From assembly GCF_013359755.1 (NCBI RefSeq), contig NZ_JABMCJ010000094.1, positions 186,001-250,000 of the forward strand: 64,000 bases of DNA, written 5' to 3'. The notes beneath the pieces are model-generated. The model saw only the letters and a program-made list of their open reading frames with translations. It made no database searches and was not told the DNA's origin. Source of the DNA: Tardiphaga robiniae. Lineage in GTDB: Bacteria > Pseudomonadota > Alphaproteobacteria > Rhizobiales > Xanthobacteraceae. A program made the translations under genes and the position numbers. Numbering within the stretch: position 1 is the first letter of the stretch; each line of letters opens with the position of its first letter. This document shows positions 36,417 to 44,680 of this stretch, in pieces.

Positions 36417-37532
36417 ATGCCGGACGGCGACACTAGAAGCGATCATTCGAAGACCTCAAGCAATCTGCCTGCGGTGGTTCACGACGGCGAGGTCATGCGC
36501 CCGACGTCGGAGACCTGGCTGACCCGCGCGATCCGCTCGCTGTTCGGCTGGAAGCCGGGCTCGGTGCGTGCCGACCTGCAAGTCGTGCTCGACGCCTCCG
36601 CGCCGGACGAGACCGGCTTCTCCACCATCGAGCGCACGATGTTGCGCAATATTTTGGGGCTCAACGAGCGCCGCATCGCCGACGTCATGGTGCATCGCGC
36701 CGATATTATCGCGGTGAAGCAGGATATCTCGCTCGGCGAATTGATGGGCCTGTTCGAGAGCGCGGCGCATTCGCGCCTGGTCGTATTCAACGAAACCCTC
36801 GACGATCCCGTCGGCATCGTTCATATCCGCGACCTGCTGGCATACATGACCGTGAAGGCGCGCAACGTCGTGCCGTCGACAGCCAAGAAGAAGAAAGTGT
36901 TTCCCGCGGGCCTCGACCTGCGTTCGGTCGATCTGGCGCAGACCGTCGTTGACACCGGCATCATACGCAAGCTGCTCTACGTGCCGCCATCGATGCGCGC
37001 CATCGATCTGCTCGCGCAGATGCAGGCAGCACGCATCCATCTCGCACTCGTTGTCGACGAATATGGCGGCACCGACGGCCTCGTCTCTATCGAGGACATC
37101 GTCGAGCAGATCGTCGGCGAGATCGATGACGAACACGACAGCGACGAGCCGCCATCCATTGTCAGGCAGGGCGACAGCTTCATCGCCGATGCACGCGCCA
37201 GCCTAGATGACGTGCGCGCCATGATCGGCGAAGAATTCGAGACCGGCGAAGACGGCGAGGAAGTCGAGACACTCGGCGGCTATCTCGTCACCCATGTCGG
37301 ACGGCTGCCCGTGCGCGGCGAAGTGATTTCCGGCCCTGGTAATTTCGAGATCGAAGTGCTCGATGCCGATCCGCGCCGCGTCAAGCGATTGCGCGTCGGC
37401 CCCCGCAAGGAGCGGCCTGCGCCGCGCGCCCGCGAGCCGCGCCGCCGCGATACGACGTCGGACACCGGCGCAGCACCGTCCAATGACAATGTGAATACGC
37501 CTCCATCAGGCGACAGCGCGGGAACGCCGTGA
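36417..37532 (+). CDS. CBS-domain protein, CorC/HlyC (hemolysin) family
   Basis: 371 residues. Two CBS motifs lie in the middle: LNERRIADVMVHRADIIAVKQDISLGELMGLFESAAHSRLVVFNE and VPPSMRAIDLLAQMQAARIHLALVVDEYGGTDGLVSIEDIVEQIVGEIDDEHD. These are followed by a CorC_HlyC transporter-associated domain, with GYLVTHVGRLPVRGEVI. This form lacks the membrane DUF21 domain and so is cytosolic, like E. coli YbeX/CorC. The C-terminal tail is basic and low-complexity. The last codons overlap lnt (GTGA). Its link to PhoH-YbeY suggests a role in ribosome or magnesium homeostasis. Confidence 0.92.
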   Translation: MPDGDTRSDHSKTSSNLPAVVHDGEVMRPTSETWLTRAIRSLFGWKPGSVRADLQVVLDASAPDETGFSTIERTMLRNILGLNERRIADVMVHRADIIAVKQDISLGELMGLFESAAHSRLVVFNETLDDPVGIVHIRDLLAYMTVKARNVVPSTAKKKKVFPAGLDLRSVDLAQTVVDTGIIRKLLYVPPSMRAIDLLAQMQAARIHLALVVDEYGGTDGLVSIEDIVEQIVGEIDDEHDSDEPPSIVRQGDSFIADARASLDDVRAMIGEEFETGEDGEEVETLGGYLVTHVGRLPVRGEVISGPGNFEIEVLDADPRRVKRLRVGPRKERPAPRAREPRRRDTTSDTGAAPSNDNVNTPPSGDSAGTP

Positions 37533-39136
37533 CATCACGTAGCCTGCGCTCGATCGCACTCAGCATCATTCTCGCATGGGGTTGGAAGCGCGCAGGCATC
37601 GCGCTACTGGCCGGCGCGGTATCGTCGCTGGCAATGGCGCCGTTCAACGCCTGGCCGGTGCTGTTCATCACGTTCCCCGTCGTCGTCTGGCTGATCGATG
37701 GCGCCGCCGCCAGCAAGATGCGCGGCATTCCCGCCGCCGCCATGGCCGGCTGGTGGTTCGGCTTCGGCTATTTCGTGCCGGGCCTATACTGGATCGGCTA
37801 CGCTTTTCTCGTCGACGCGCAGACCTTCGCATGGCTGTTGCCCGCCGCGATCTGCGGCCTGCCCGCCTATCTCGCGCTGTTCACCGCGATCGGTTTCGCA
37901 CTGGCGCGTCTGCTCTGGACCAAGGATGCCAGCCGCATCTTCGCGCTCGCCGCCAGCCTGACGATCGGCGAATGGCTGCGCGGCCATGTGCTGACGGGCT
38001 TTCCCTGGAATGCGTTCGGCTATGCACTCACCGAACCGCTCGCGCTGGCGCAGAGCGCATCGCTGGTCGGCCTCTGGGGACTGACATTTATCACCGTAGC
38101 GATCTTTGCATCGCCTGCGGTTCTGATCGACGGACGCTCGCGCACGCAGCGGCCGTGGCTAGCGCCGGCGCTTGCGCTGGTGCTGCTCGTCGTGATGGGC
38201 ACCTATGGCATGGCCCGGCTATCGCGCACCCCGACGCAGCTCGTCGCCAATGTGAAGCTGCGCATCATGCAGCCGAACCTGTCGCAAGACACGCGCTTCA
38301 ACTATTCCGCCAAGGCGGATGTCATGAGCAGATATCTTGCGCTATCGGACCGCGCGACCGGTCCGCAGAATTCAGGCGTCGGTGCAGCCAATATCCTGAT
38401 CTGGCCGGAATCCGCATTCCCGTTCTTCCTGTCGCGCGAACCCGATGCGATGGCGCAGATCGCCAATCTGCTGCCGAAAGGCACCGTGCTGGTCACCGGA
38501 GCCGTGCGCCCGCCGGATGCGCCACTCGGCGCGCGCATCACGCAGGCCTATAATTCCATTTACGTGATCGACCATGACGGCAGCATCCTGTCGACCTACG
38601 ACAAACTTCATCTGGTGCCGTTCGGCGAGTATCTGCCGTTCCAGAGCTTCATGGAGAAGATCGGCTTCCAGCAATTGACCAAAGTCCATGGCGGCTTCAT
38701 TCCCGGCACGCGCCGGAAGCCAATGGACATTCCCGGCGCGCCGCGCATGCTGCCGCTGATCTGCTACGAGGCGGTTTTCCCGGACGATATCACCACGCGC
38801 AACGATCGGCCGGGCTGGATCGTCAATCTCACCAATGATGGCTGGTTCGGGATTTCCACGGGCCCCTATCAGCACCTGCAGCAAAGCCGCGTCCGCGCCA
38901 TCGAGGAAGGCCTGCCGCTGGTTCGCGCTGCGAACACCGGCATTTCCGTCGTGGTCGACCCCGTCGGCCGCCTGATCGCGCGGCTCGATCTCGGTGTCGA
39001 AGGCGTGCTGGATTCGGGATTACCAGCGGCCATTTCGCCGACGGTCTACTCGAAAATCGGCGATATTCCCGCCGCGATGTTTGTCGCGCTCGCGATCATT
39101 TTCGCCGTTCGGCGGCGTACGCCGGTACACCACTAG
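37529..39136 (+). CDS. lnt: Apolipoprotein N-acyltransferase (Lnt)
   Basis: 535-residue inner-membrane enzyme adding the third acyl chain to the N-terminal Cys of lipoproteins. Eight or so hydrophobic segments precede the nitrilase-like domain. The triad can be read: Glu in NILIWPESAFPFF, Lys in STYDKLHLVPFGEYLP and Cys in MLPLICYEAVFPD; GWIVNLTNDGWFG is also diagnostic. It starts with GTG 37529 inside the CBS stop, the only start that fits. The 273-base downstream gap before the XRE gene is AT-rich and rich in palindromes. Confidence 0.95.
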   Translation: MTSRSLRSIALSIILAWGWKRAGIALLAGAVSSLAMAPFNAWPVLFITFPVVVWLIDGAAASKMRGIPAAAMAGWWFGFGYFVPGLYWIGYAFLVDAQTFAWLLPAAICGLPAYLALFTAIGFALARLLWTKDASRIFALAASLTIGEWLRGHVLTGFPWNAFGYALTEPLALAQSASLVGLWGLTFITVAIFASPAVLIDGRSRTQRPWLAPALALVLLVVMGTYGMARLSRTPTQLVANVKLRIMQPNLSQDTRFNYSAKADVMSRYLALSDRATGPQNSGVGAANILIWPESAFPFFLSREPDAMAQIANLLPKGTVLVTGAVRPPDAPLGARITQAYNSIYVIDHDGSILSTYDKLHLVPFGEYLPFQSFMEKIGFQQLTKVHGGFIPGTRRKPMDIPGAPRMLPLICYEAVFPDDITTRNDRPGWIVNLTNDGWFGISTGPYQHLQQSRVRAIEEGLPLVRAANTGISVVVDPVGRLIARLDLGVEGVLDSGLPAAISPTVYSKIGDIPAAMFVALAIIFAVRRRTPVHH

Positions 39137-39235
39137 CTTGATACTTGAAGCATTTGATATAGCTTGCAAGCTAGCTTTCGCCGCCTACCGAACAACCCTC
39201 TCGATGTGATTGCTTTTTAAGCTAGCTTTGTAAGC

Positions 39236-39340
39236 TTTATTTCTCACCTATTGAGAAATAAAGGTGCAGTGGCTTAAATTTTCCGCTTAGGAAAATTTGC
39301 GCGGTTGTTATAATCCACTAGGATACCTTTGGTTACAACC
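39236..39340 (+). promoter_or_regulatory. AT-rich cluster of perfect palindromes and candidate promoter before the XRE regulator
   Basis: Three structures stand in a row: an 11-bp stem at 39236-39246/39252-39262 (TTTATTTCTCA, loop CCTAT), a 9-bp stem at 39276-39284/39290-39298 (AAATTTTCC, loop GCTTA), and an outer stem GGTTGT/ACAACC (39303-39308/39335-39340) enclosing ATCC/GGAT. A TATAAT sits at 39309-39314, its spacer overlapping the second palindrome. Upstream (39130-39240) AAGCT/AGCTT strings recur. This is unlike the GC-rich surroundings and is most simply an autoregulated promoter; a structured leader is the alternative. Confidence 0.5.
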
Positions 39341-39409
39341 GAAGCCGCCCTAAATGACGGATTGCCACGCATGATCCGTCTCCCTTGATGTGATCCAGGA
39401 GTAATTGAG

Positions 39410-39826
39410 ATGTCGACGAAAGCGCCCAATCCTGTTGACAAATATGTCGGCAGCCGTGTGCGCATGCGGCGCATTATGCTCGGCATGAGTCAGGAAAAGC
39501 TGGGCGAAGCCCTCGGTCTGACGTTTCAGCAAGTTCAGAAATACGAGAAGGGCACCAACCGCGTCGGCGCCAGCCGGCTGCAGCAGATTTCGGAAATTCT
39601 GCAGGTCCCCGTCTCGTTCCTGTTCGAAGGCGGCCCCGGCGCGATCCATAACGGCGAAGGCTTCGCTGAAGCGTCCTCGCCTGCCTATGTCTCCGACTTC
39701 CTCGCCACCTCCGAAGGCCTCGCTCTGACCCGCGCCTTCACGCGCATCACCGATGCCAAGCTCCGCCGCAGCATCGTCGACCTGGTCGAACAGATCGCTT
39801 CGCGCGAAGCCCCGGATCAGCGCTAA
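39410..39826 (+). CDS. XRE-family helix-turn-helix regulator, PraR-like
   Basis: 138-residue Cro/CI-type regulator. The HTH covers residues about 17-70: VGSRVRMRRIMLGMSQEKLGEALGLTFQQVQKYEKGTNRVGASRL. The C-terminal part includes FLFEGGPG and a helix ending VDLVEQIASREAPD. The sequence is of the PraR type, which in Azorhizobium and Rhizobium represses R-body and surface/biofilm genes. GGAGT lies 11 bases before ATG 39410. It stands between lnt and trmB. Palindromes overlapping its promoter suggest autorepression. Confidence 0.88.
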   Translation: MSTKAPNPVDKYVGSRVRMRRIMLGMSQEKLGEALGLTFQQVQKYEKGTNRVGASRLQQISEILQVPVSFLFEGGPGAIHNGEGFAEASSPAYVSDFLATSEGLALTRAFTRITDAKLRRSIVDLVEQIASREAPDQR

Positions 39827-39904
39827 AATCACGGTAGTTTCAACGGAAATTCGTCATCGCGCCTGATGGCGCCGATGGCGTTTCGGCTGTATCACTCGCG
39901 CGCG

Positions 39905-40663
39905 ATGACCACAGCCAATTCCAATCATAACGATCACGATGCCCCCGCTGATGCGGGTGCGTCCACGCCTGCCGAGAGCGGCCATTACACCGGCTCGTTC
40001 TTCGGACGCCGCAAGGGCCACAAGCTGCGCGACCATCAAGCCGACCTGATGGCGACGCTGCTGCCGGCGCTCACCGTCGACATCGCACACGCGGCACCTG
40101 ACGATATCCGCACGCTGTTCGGCACTGAGGTCGAGACCGTGCGTCTGGAGATCGGCTTCGGCGGCGGCGAGCATCTGGTCGCGGAAGCGCTGGCGCATCC
40201 TGACATCGGCTTCATCGGCTGCGAGCCCTACATCAACGGCATGGCGAAGATTCTGACGCAGATCGAGGCGCAGAATATCGGCAATATCCGCCTCGTCGCC
40301 GGCGACGCCGCTGAACTTCTCACATGGGCACCGGCGCAATCGCTGTCACGCATCGACCTGATCCATCCGGATCCGTGGCCGAAGAAGCGTCACTGGAAGC
40401 GCCGCTTCGTACAGGACGCAACACTGGCTGCGATGGCGCGCGTGCTGAAGCCGTCAGGCGAATTTCGTTTCGTGCATGACATTCCGGATTACGTCGCGTG
40501 GACACTCTGGCATGTGTCGCGATCGCCGGATTTCATCTGGACCGCAGAGCGCGCCGATGACTGGCGCCTGCCATGGCCGAACTACACCATGACGCGCTAC
40601 GGACGCAAAGCCACCCGCGAGGGCCGCATCGCGGCCTATCTCATCTTCAAGCTGATCTCGTAA
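39905..40663 (+). CDS. trmB: tRNA (guanine-N7)-methyltransferase (TrmB)
   Basis: 252-residue SAM-dependent enzyme making m7G46 in tRNA. SAM motif I is RLEIGFGGGEHLVAEALAHPD, and the catalytic/tRNA site is LIHPDPWPKKRHWKRRFVQ; both are strongly conserved. The N-terminus to residue about 30 is low-complexity (TTANSNHNDHDAPADAGAST). ATG 39905 is chosen; a TTG/ATG 39 bases upstream is possible. In many rhizobial genomes metK sits between the XRE gene and trmB; here it does not. Confidence 0.93.
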   Translation: MTTANSNHNDHDAPADAGASTPAESGHYTGSFFGRRKGHKLRDHQADLMATLLPALTVDIAHAAPDDIRTLFGTEVETVRLEIGFGGGEHLVAEALAHPDIGFIGCEPYINGMAKILTQIEAQNIGNIRLVAGDAAELLTWAPAQSLSRIDLIHPDPWPKKRHWKRRFVQDATLAAMARVLKPSGEFRFVHDIPDYVAWTLWHVSRSPDFIWTAERADDWRLPWPNYTMTRYGRKATREGRIAAYLIFKLIS

Positions 40664-40691
40664 GATAAGCGGCGAGCGTAAGCGCTTCGCC

Positions 40692-41693
40692 TCACAGCAT
40701 GTTCGGAAGCACACGATCCGGCGGCTTATGATTGTCGAGGAAGGCACGGATGTTGATGATGACTTTCTCGCCCATCTCGACACGGCCTTCGATCGTCGCC
40801 GAGCCCATATGCGGCAACAATACCACTTTGCCGGCGCGCGCGAGCCGCACCAGTTTCGGACTCACCGCGGGCTCATGTTCGAACACGTCGAGCGCGGCAC
40901 CGGCAATGTCGCCCGACTCGATCAGCTTGATCATCGTCTCTTCGTCGATCACCTCGCCCCGCGCGGTATTGACGATATAGGCGTCCTTGCGGATCAGCTT
41001 GAGACGACGTGCTGACAACAGGTGGAACGTTGCCGGCGTATGCGGACAGTTCACCGAGATGATGTCCATGCGCGCCAGCATCTGGTCGAGCGAGTCCCAA
41101 TAAGTCGCACCGAGTTCTTCGGCGATCTTCGGCGCGACGGGTTTGCGGTTGTGATAGTGGATCTGTAGCCCGAAAGCGCGGGCGCGGCGCGCGACGGCCT
41201 GGCCGATGCGGCCCATGCCGATGATACCGAGCCGCTTGCCGCCAAGCCGCTTGCCCAGCATCCAGGTCGGCGACCAGCCCTGCCAGTCCTTGCCTTCGGT
41301 CAGGATCGAGGCACCCTCGATCAGCCGGCGCGGCACTGCGAGGATCATCGACATGGTCATATCGGCGGTGTCTTCAGTGAGCACCTTCGGCGTATTGGTG
41401 ACGGTGATGCCGCGGGCGTGGGCCGCGGTGACGTCAATATTGTCGACGCCGTTACCAAAATTGGCGATCAGCCGGAGCTTGCAGTCGGGGTGCTCGAGCA
41501 GCTCTTTGGTGATTTCGTCGGTGACCGTCGGCACCAGCACGTCGGCGGTGCGGGTCGCTTCAGCGAGTTGCTCGGGCGTCAGAGGCGTGTCGTCGAGATT
41601 GATGTGCGCATCGAACAGTTCGCGCATGCGGGTCTCGATCGAGTCCGGCAGCTTGCGCGTGACGATGACGAGAGGCTTTTTCTTGACCGACAT
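40692..41693 (-). CDS. D-2-hydroxyacid dehydrogenase (glyoxylate/hydroxypyruvate reductase type)
   Basis: 333-residue NAD(P)-dependent dehydrogenase. The Rossmann site GIIGMGRIGQAVARRA is at residues 156-171, with the catalytic Arg/Glu/His set present in NTARGEVIDEETM, DVFEHEPAVSP and LLPHMGSATIEGR. It probably reduces glyoxylate or hydroxypyruvate, or acts on D-glycerate; the exact substrate is not fixed by sequence. ATG 41693 has AGGAC close upstream and matches the family start; the longer frame upstream is a shadow. Convergent with trmB and divergent from the SH3 protein gene. Confidence 0.9.
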   Translation of the reverse strand: MSVKKKPLVIVTRKLPDSIETRMRELFDAHINLDDTPLTPEQLAEATRTADVLVPTVTDEITKELLEHPDCKLRLIANFGNGVDNIDVTAAHARGITVTNTPKVLTEDTADMTMSMILAVPRRLIEGASILTEGKDWQGWSPTWMLGKRLGGKRLGIIGMGRIGQAVARRARAFGLQIHYHNRKPVAPKIAEELGATYWDSLDQMLARMDIISVNCPHTPATFHLLSARRLKLIRKDAYIVNTARGEVIDEETMIKLIESGDIAGAALDVFEHEPAVSPKLVRLARAGKVVLLPHMGSATIEGRVEMGEKVIINIRAFLDNHKPPDRVLPNML

Positions 41694-41917
41694 GTCCTGC
41701 TCACTCGCGCTTTGGCTAATCCGTTCAGTCCGCATTAACCCGGTTGTTCGAAACTGCCGCAGCCGCGAATTCACCGTTTCCTCGGGTTCCCCGACACCCT
41801 TTTTGGTGCCTTGGCCTTCGGTCCTCTCTAGCAGAAGACCAAGCCAAAACAAGAACCCAACAGGCGCGTGCGGCGCGGCGGCACTTGCGTTCTTTGGATT
41901 GGGTTGAGGTGGGGTTG

Positions 41918-42445
41918 ATGGCGTTCCGGCGATTTGCGTGTGCGATGTTGGCGATGGGTACTCTGATCGCGGCAGCAATCGATCCGGCTCTCGCTGCCAA
42001 GGACACGCCGCTGGGCGCCAGCGGCCTGCCGGTGCCGCGCTACGTCAGCCTCAAGTCGGATCACGTTAATGTCCGCGCCGGCCCCACCAAGGACAACGAT
42101 GTCGCCTGGGTCTATACTCGCTCCGGCCTGCCGGTGGAGATCACCGCCGAATACGAGAACTGGCGCCGCGTCCGCGATTCCGAGGGCGCCGAGGGCTGGG
42201 TCTATCACTCGCTGCTGTCCGGCCGCCGCACCGCGGTCGTGACCATGAAATCCAAGGACGAACTCGCCTCGATCTACGACAATCCGGATGCGACCAGCGC
42301 CGTCGCAGCGCGGTTACAGGCGGGTGTCGTGGCGCAGGTAAAGCGCTGCAACAATGGCTGGTGCCGGGTGATCGGCAACGGCTTTGATGGCTGGATCGAA
42401 CAGCAACGGCTATGGGGCGTCTACGCCGACGAGAAGGTGAACTGA
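41918..42445 (+). CDS. Exported bacterial SH3-domain protein
   Basis: 175 residues. A signal peptide (MAFRRFACAMLAMGTLIAAAIDPALA) is followed by a bacterial SH3 domain: RYVSLKSDHVNVRAGPTKDNDVAWVYTRSGLPVEITAEYENWRRVRDSEGAEGWVYHSLLSGRR. A second half-repeat ends in GWCRVIGNGFDGWIEQQRLWG. Such proteins bind cell-wall or other periplasmic ligands. Start ATG 41918 follows GGGGTTG. The SGNH hydrolase gene begins inside its 3' end, so the two are likely co-translated. Confidence 0.88.
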   Translation: MAFRRFACAMLAMGTLIAAAIDPALAAKDTPLGASGLPVPRYVSLKSDHVNVRAGPTKDNDVAWVYTRSGLPVEITAEYENWRRVRDSEGAEGWVYHSLLSGRRTAVVTMKSKDELASIYDNPDATSAVAARLQAGVVAQVKRCNNGWCRVIGNGFDGWIEQQRLWGVYADEKVN

Positions 42446-43239
42446 GCACATCCCGCATCGGGAGCTTGACCTGCGCCGGCGCAGTGGTCGCCATGGCAGC
42501 GCTGTCATGGTCCGGCCCGGCTCGTGCGCAATCCGCCACTGAGACGTGTCTGGCTGTGGATCAGCGGCTGTCTGGTGATGCGACCCTTCCGCGCACCGTG
42601 GCTGCGCTCAAAACCGGTGGCCCGCTCAAGATCGTCGCCATGGGCTCGTCCTCGACGCTCGGCCTGTGGCAATCCGACCCCGCCAAAACCTATCCCGGCA
42701 TGCTGCAGAGCGAGCTGCAACACCTGAAGCCGGGACTGCGGCTGGAGGTCATCAATAGTGGGCGGAACGCCGACACGATCCCGGGCAATATCGCCCGCTT
42801 CGACCGCGATGTGCTGGCGCATCGCCCGGATCTGGTGATCTGGCAGATCGGCACCAATGACGTGACCTGGCTGCAAAGCGCTGACAGCCTGACCGGCAGG
42901 ATCGTCGAGGGCATCCGCCTGCTGAAGGCTGACGGCGCCGACGTGATCCTGATGGATCAGCAATACGCGCCCGTCATTCTCGCATCGCAATATTCCAAGA
43001 TGCAGGCGAGCATAGCTGACGCCGCCCAGCAGGAACGCGTGCCGCTGTTCTCGCGCTTCGAGCTGATGCGCCGTGCAGTGGACGCAGGGCTCTCCATAAG
43101 TGCGCTGACGGCCTGGGACGGACTACACAATTCCGCAGCCGGCTACGAATGCACCGGCCGCTCCCTTGCCCGCGCGATCGTGGCGACGACTGCAGCTGGC
43201 GAGCAAACGCCGCCGAAAACGGTTCGGCGGCGCAAATAA
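42412..43239 (+). CDS. SGNH/GDSL-type hydrolase, probably exported
   Basis: 275 residues from ATG 42412, which overlaps the SH3 gene by 34 bases. SGNH blocks: VAMGSSSTLGLW (block I Ser), GRNADTIPG (Gly/Asn), VIWQIGTNDVTW (block III) and TAWDGLHNSAAGYECTG (Asp-His, block V). The hydrophobic stretch near residues 20-38 (LTCAGAVVAMAALSW, then ARAQS) looks like a signal, so it is likely periplasmic. The start is uncertain, as no other in-frame codon has a good SD. Substrate could be an acyl ester or deacetylation target of the wall. Confidence 0.82.
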   Translation: MGRLRRREGELSTSRIGSLTCAGAVVAMAALSWSGPARAQSATETCLAVDQRLSGDATLPRTVAALKTGGPLKIVAMGSSSTLGLWQSDPAKTYPGMLQSELQHLKPGLRLEVINSGRNADTIPGNIARFDRDVLAHRPDLVIWQIGTNDVTWLQSADSLTGRIVEGIRLLKADGADVILMDQQYAPVILASQYSKMQASIADAAQQERVPLFSRFELMRRAVDAGLSISALTAWDGLHNSAAGYECTGRSLARAIVATTAAGEQTPPKTVRRRK

Positions 43240-43261
43240 CTTCAGAATTTGGATAAAGCCG

Positions 43262-43750
43262 TTAGCGCTTTTTGCGCAGACGAACGACCATGTCGATGCG
43301 GCTGATCTCGAAGCCCTCGGGGACTTCCGGCATCTTGGTCAGCACGAGGTTCTGGTCCGGAATATCGACCAGCTCGTGGTTGTTCTCGAGATAGTAGTGG
43401 TGATGCGAGGTCACATTGGTATCGAAATAGGTCTTCGTACCATCGACGCTGACCTGACGAAGCAGGCCGGAATCCGTGAGCTGATTGAGCGTGTTGTAAA
43501 CGGTCGCCAGCGACACCGGCACCTTGGCGAGAGTCGCTTCCTCGTACAGCATTTCCGCAGTGAGATGACGCGCGCCCTTGCCGAACAGCAGCCAGCCCAG
43601 CGCCATGCGCTGACGAGTGGGGCGCAAGCCGACTGATTGCAGCATCTCATTGACGTCATGCCACGGGCAACCAGTCAAAGCCGGCTGGCGGCCGTGATTG
43701 ATTTCCGCAACCGCAGCTGCGTCATCCAGAACTGAAACGCTGTCGCTCAT
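43262..43750 (-). CDS. irr: Iron response regulator Irr
   Basis: 162-residue Fur-family regulator of alphaproteobacteria that represses or activates iron and heme genes and is destabilised by heme. The heme regulatory motif GCPW has Cys28-Pro29; the second heme site is the His triplet 116-118 (TSHHHYYLENNHELVDIP). HTH residues are conserved (LRPTRQRMALGWLLFG). ATG 43750 gives the length of Bradyrhizobium Irr (163); a GTG at 43792 in the same frame lies only about 15 bases from the -10 box and is unlikely. Divergent from fabA. Confidence 0.97.
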   Translation of the reverse strand: MSDSVSVLDDAAAVAEINHGRQPALTGCPWHDVNEMLQSVGLRPTRQRMALGWLLFGKGARHLTAEMLYEEATLAKVPVSLATVYNTLNQLTDSGLLRQVSVDGTKTYFDTNVTSHHHYYLENNHELVDIPDQNLVLTKMPEVPEGFEISRIDMVVRLRKKR

Positions 43751-43806
43751 ATCCACGTCAGTAATCCTGCCGTTCACGCTCAAAAAGAACACTGAATTAG
43801 CCTTCT

Positions 43807-43835
43807 ATTATAGAAAGGCGGGGCCTCAGATGCAA
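43807..43835 (-). promoter_or_regulatory. Candidate irr promoter with overlapping palindrome and Fur-type hexamer
   Basis: On the irr strand TTGCAT (43835-43830) and TATAAT (43812-43807) are 17 bases apart, a near-consensus sigma-70 promoter. The -10 lies in GCCTTTCTATAATAGAAGGC, an almost perfect inverted repeat (43800-43819). The -35 overlaps TGCATC, like the direct-repeat hexamers reported to be bound by Bradyrhizobium Fur in the irr promoter. The leader would be about 50 bases. Confidence 0.65.
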
Positions 43836-44058
43836 GGTTTTCGCAACTAGGAGCCATGCATCAGAAGGGATGCTTCCGCAGTGCATCGCAACATGGTCAA
43901 TAACCCGCCAAAAGCAGGCGATCCGCCGCTTTGCCGCCCCATAAGCCTATGATAGAGAGCGCCCAACCGGGGCAAGTTCCCGTGTCATTTGGAACAATTC
44001 TATATGTGGCGACTCCACCCGGGGTAGCTACCACCATCGATGGACCCAGAAAGCCGGC
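43836..44058. other. Remainder of the irr/fabA intergenic region
   Basis: The region holds repeated TGCATC/GATGC strings near 43855-43890, and AT-rich tracts (TATATG near 43999) that may belong to the fabA promoter. Nothing definite was recognised for fabA control. Confidence 0.3.
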
Positions 44059-44598
44059 ATGATCCAGGAACAACGCAACAGCTACGCATATGAAGACCTG
44101 CTGGCCTGCGGCCGCGGCGAGCTGTTCGGACCAGGCAATGCTCAATTGCCGCTGCCGCCGATGCTGATGTTCGACCGCATCACCGAGATCACGGCTGATG
44201 GCGGCGAATTCGGCAAGGGTCTCGTGCGCGCTGAACTCGACGTCAATTCGGACCTCTGGTTCTTTGCCTGCCACTTCAAGGGCGATCCGGTCATGCCGGG
44301 CTGCCTCGGCCTGGACGCCATGTGGCAGATGGTCGGGTTCTTTCTGGGCTGGTCGGGCGGCATCGGCCCCGGTCGCGCGCTCGGGCTCAGCGAGCTGAAG
44401 TTTTCCGGCCAGGTTCTCCCGAACGTCAAAAAGGTCGTGTACACCATCGATATCAAGCGCGTGATGCGTTCAAAATTGTGGTTGGGGATTGCCGACGGCT
44501 CGCTTTCGGCCGATGGCGAGATTATCTATCGCGCCAAGGACCTGAAGGTCGGCCTGTTCAAGCAGGAAGCACCTGCCGCATTGCAGCCGGGAACGTGA
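44059..44598 (+). CDS. fabA: 3-hydroxydecanoyl-ACP dehydratase/isomerase (FabA)
   Basis: 179-residue bifunctional enzyme that introduces the cis double bond in unsaturated fatty-acid synthesis. The catalytic His72 lies in [15 protein letters not shown] and Asp86 in [18 protein letters not shown]; both are strongly conserved. Length is normal (about 171-180). First gene of the fabA-fabB-fabI cluster, with short gaps; divergent from irr, the usual rhizobial order. The start [15 protein letters not shown] follows a GAAAGCC stretch. Confidence 0.97.
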   Translation: MIQEQRNSYAYEDLLACGRGELFGPGNAQLPLPPMLMFDRITEITADGGEFGKGLVRAELDVNSDLWFFACHFKGDPVMPGCLGLDAMWQMVGFFLGWSGGIGPGRALGLSELKFSGQVLPNVKKVVYTIDIKRVMRSKLWLGIADGSLSADGEIIYRAKDLKVGLFKQEAPAALQPGT

Positions 44599-44680
44599 TC
44601 TACCGGGTGCCATTCAACGGCGGTCTCCGAGGGGGCGACCGCCAGTTCCACAACAACGTAATTCAAAGGGCGAGGCGATC

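Noticed and set aside
39840-39904. Possible SAM-II or similar riboswitch before trmB
   Set aside because: The gap is short and I could not build the pseudoknot; metK, the usual client gene, is absent.
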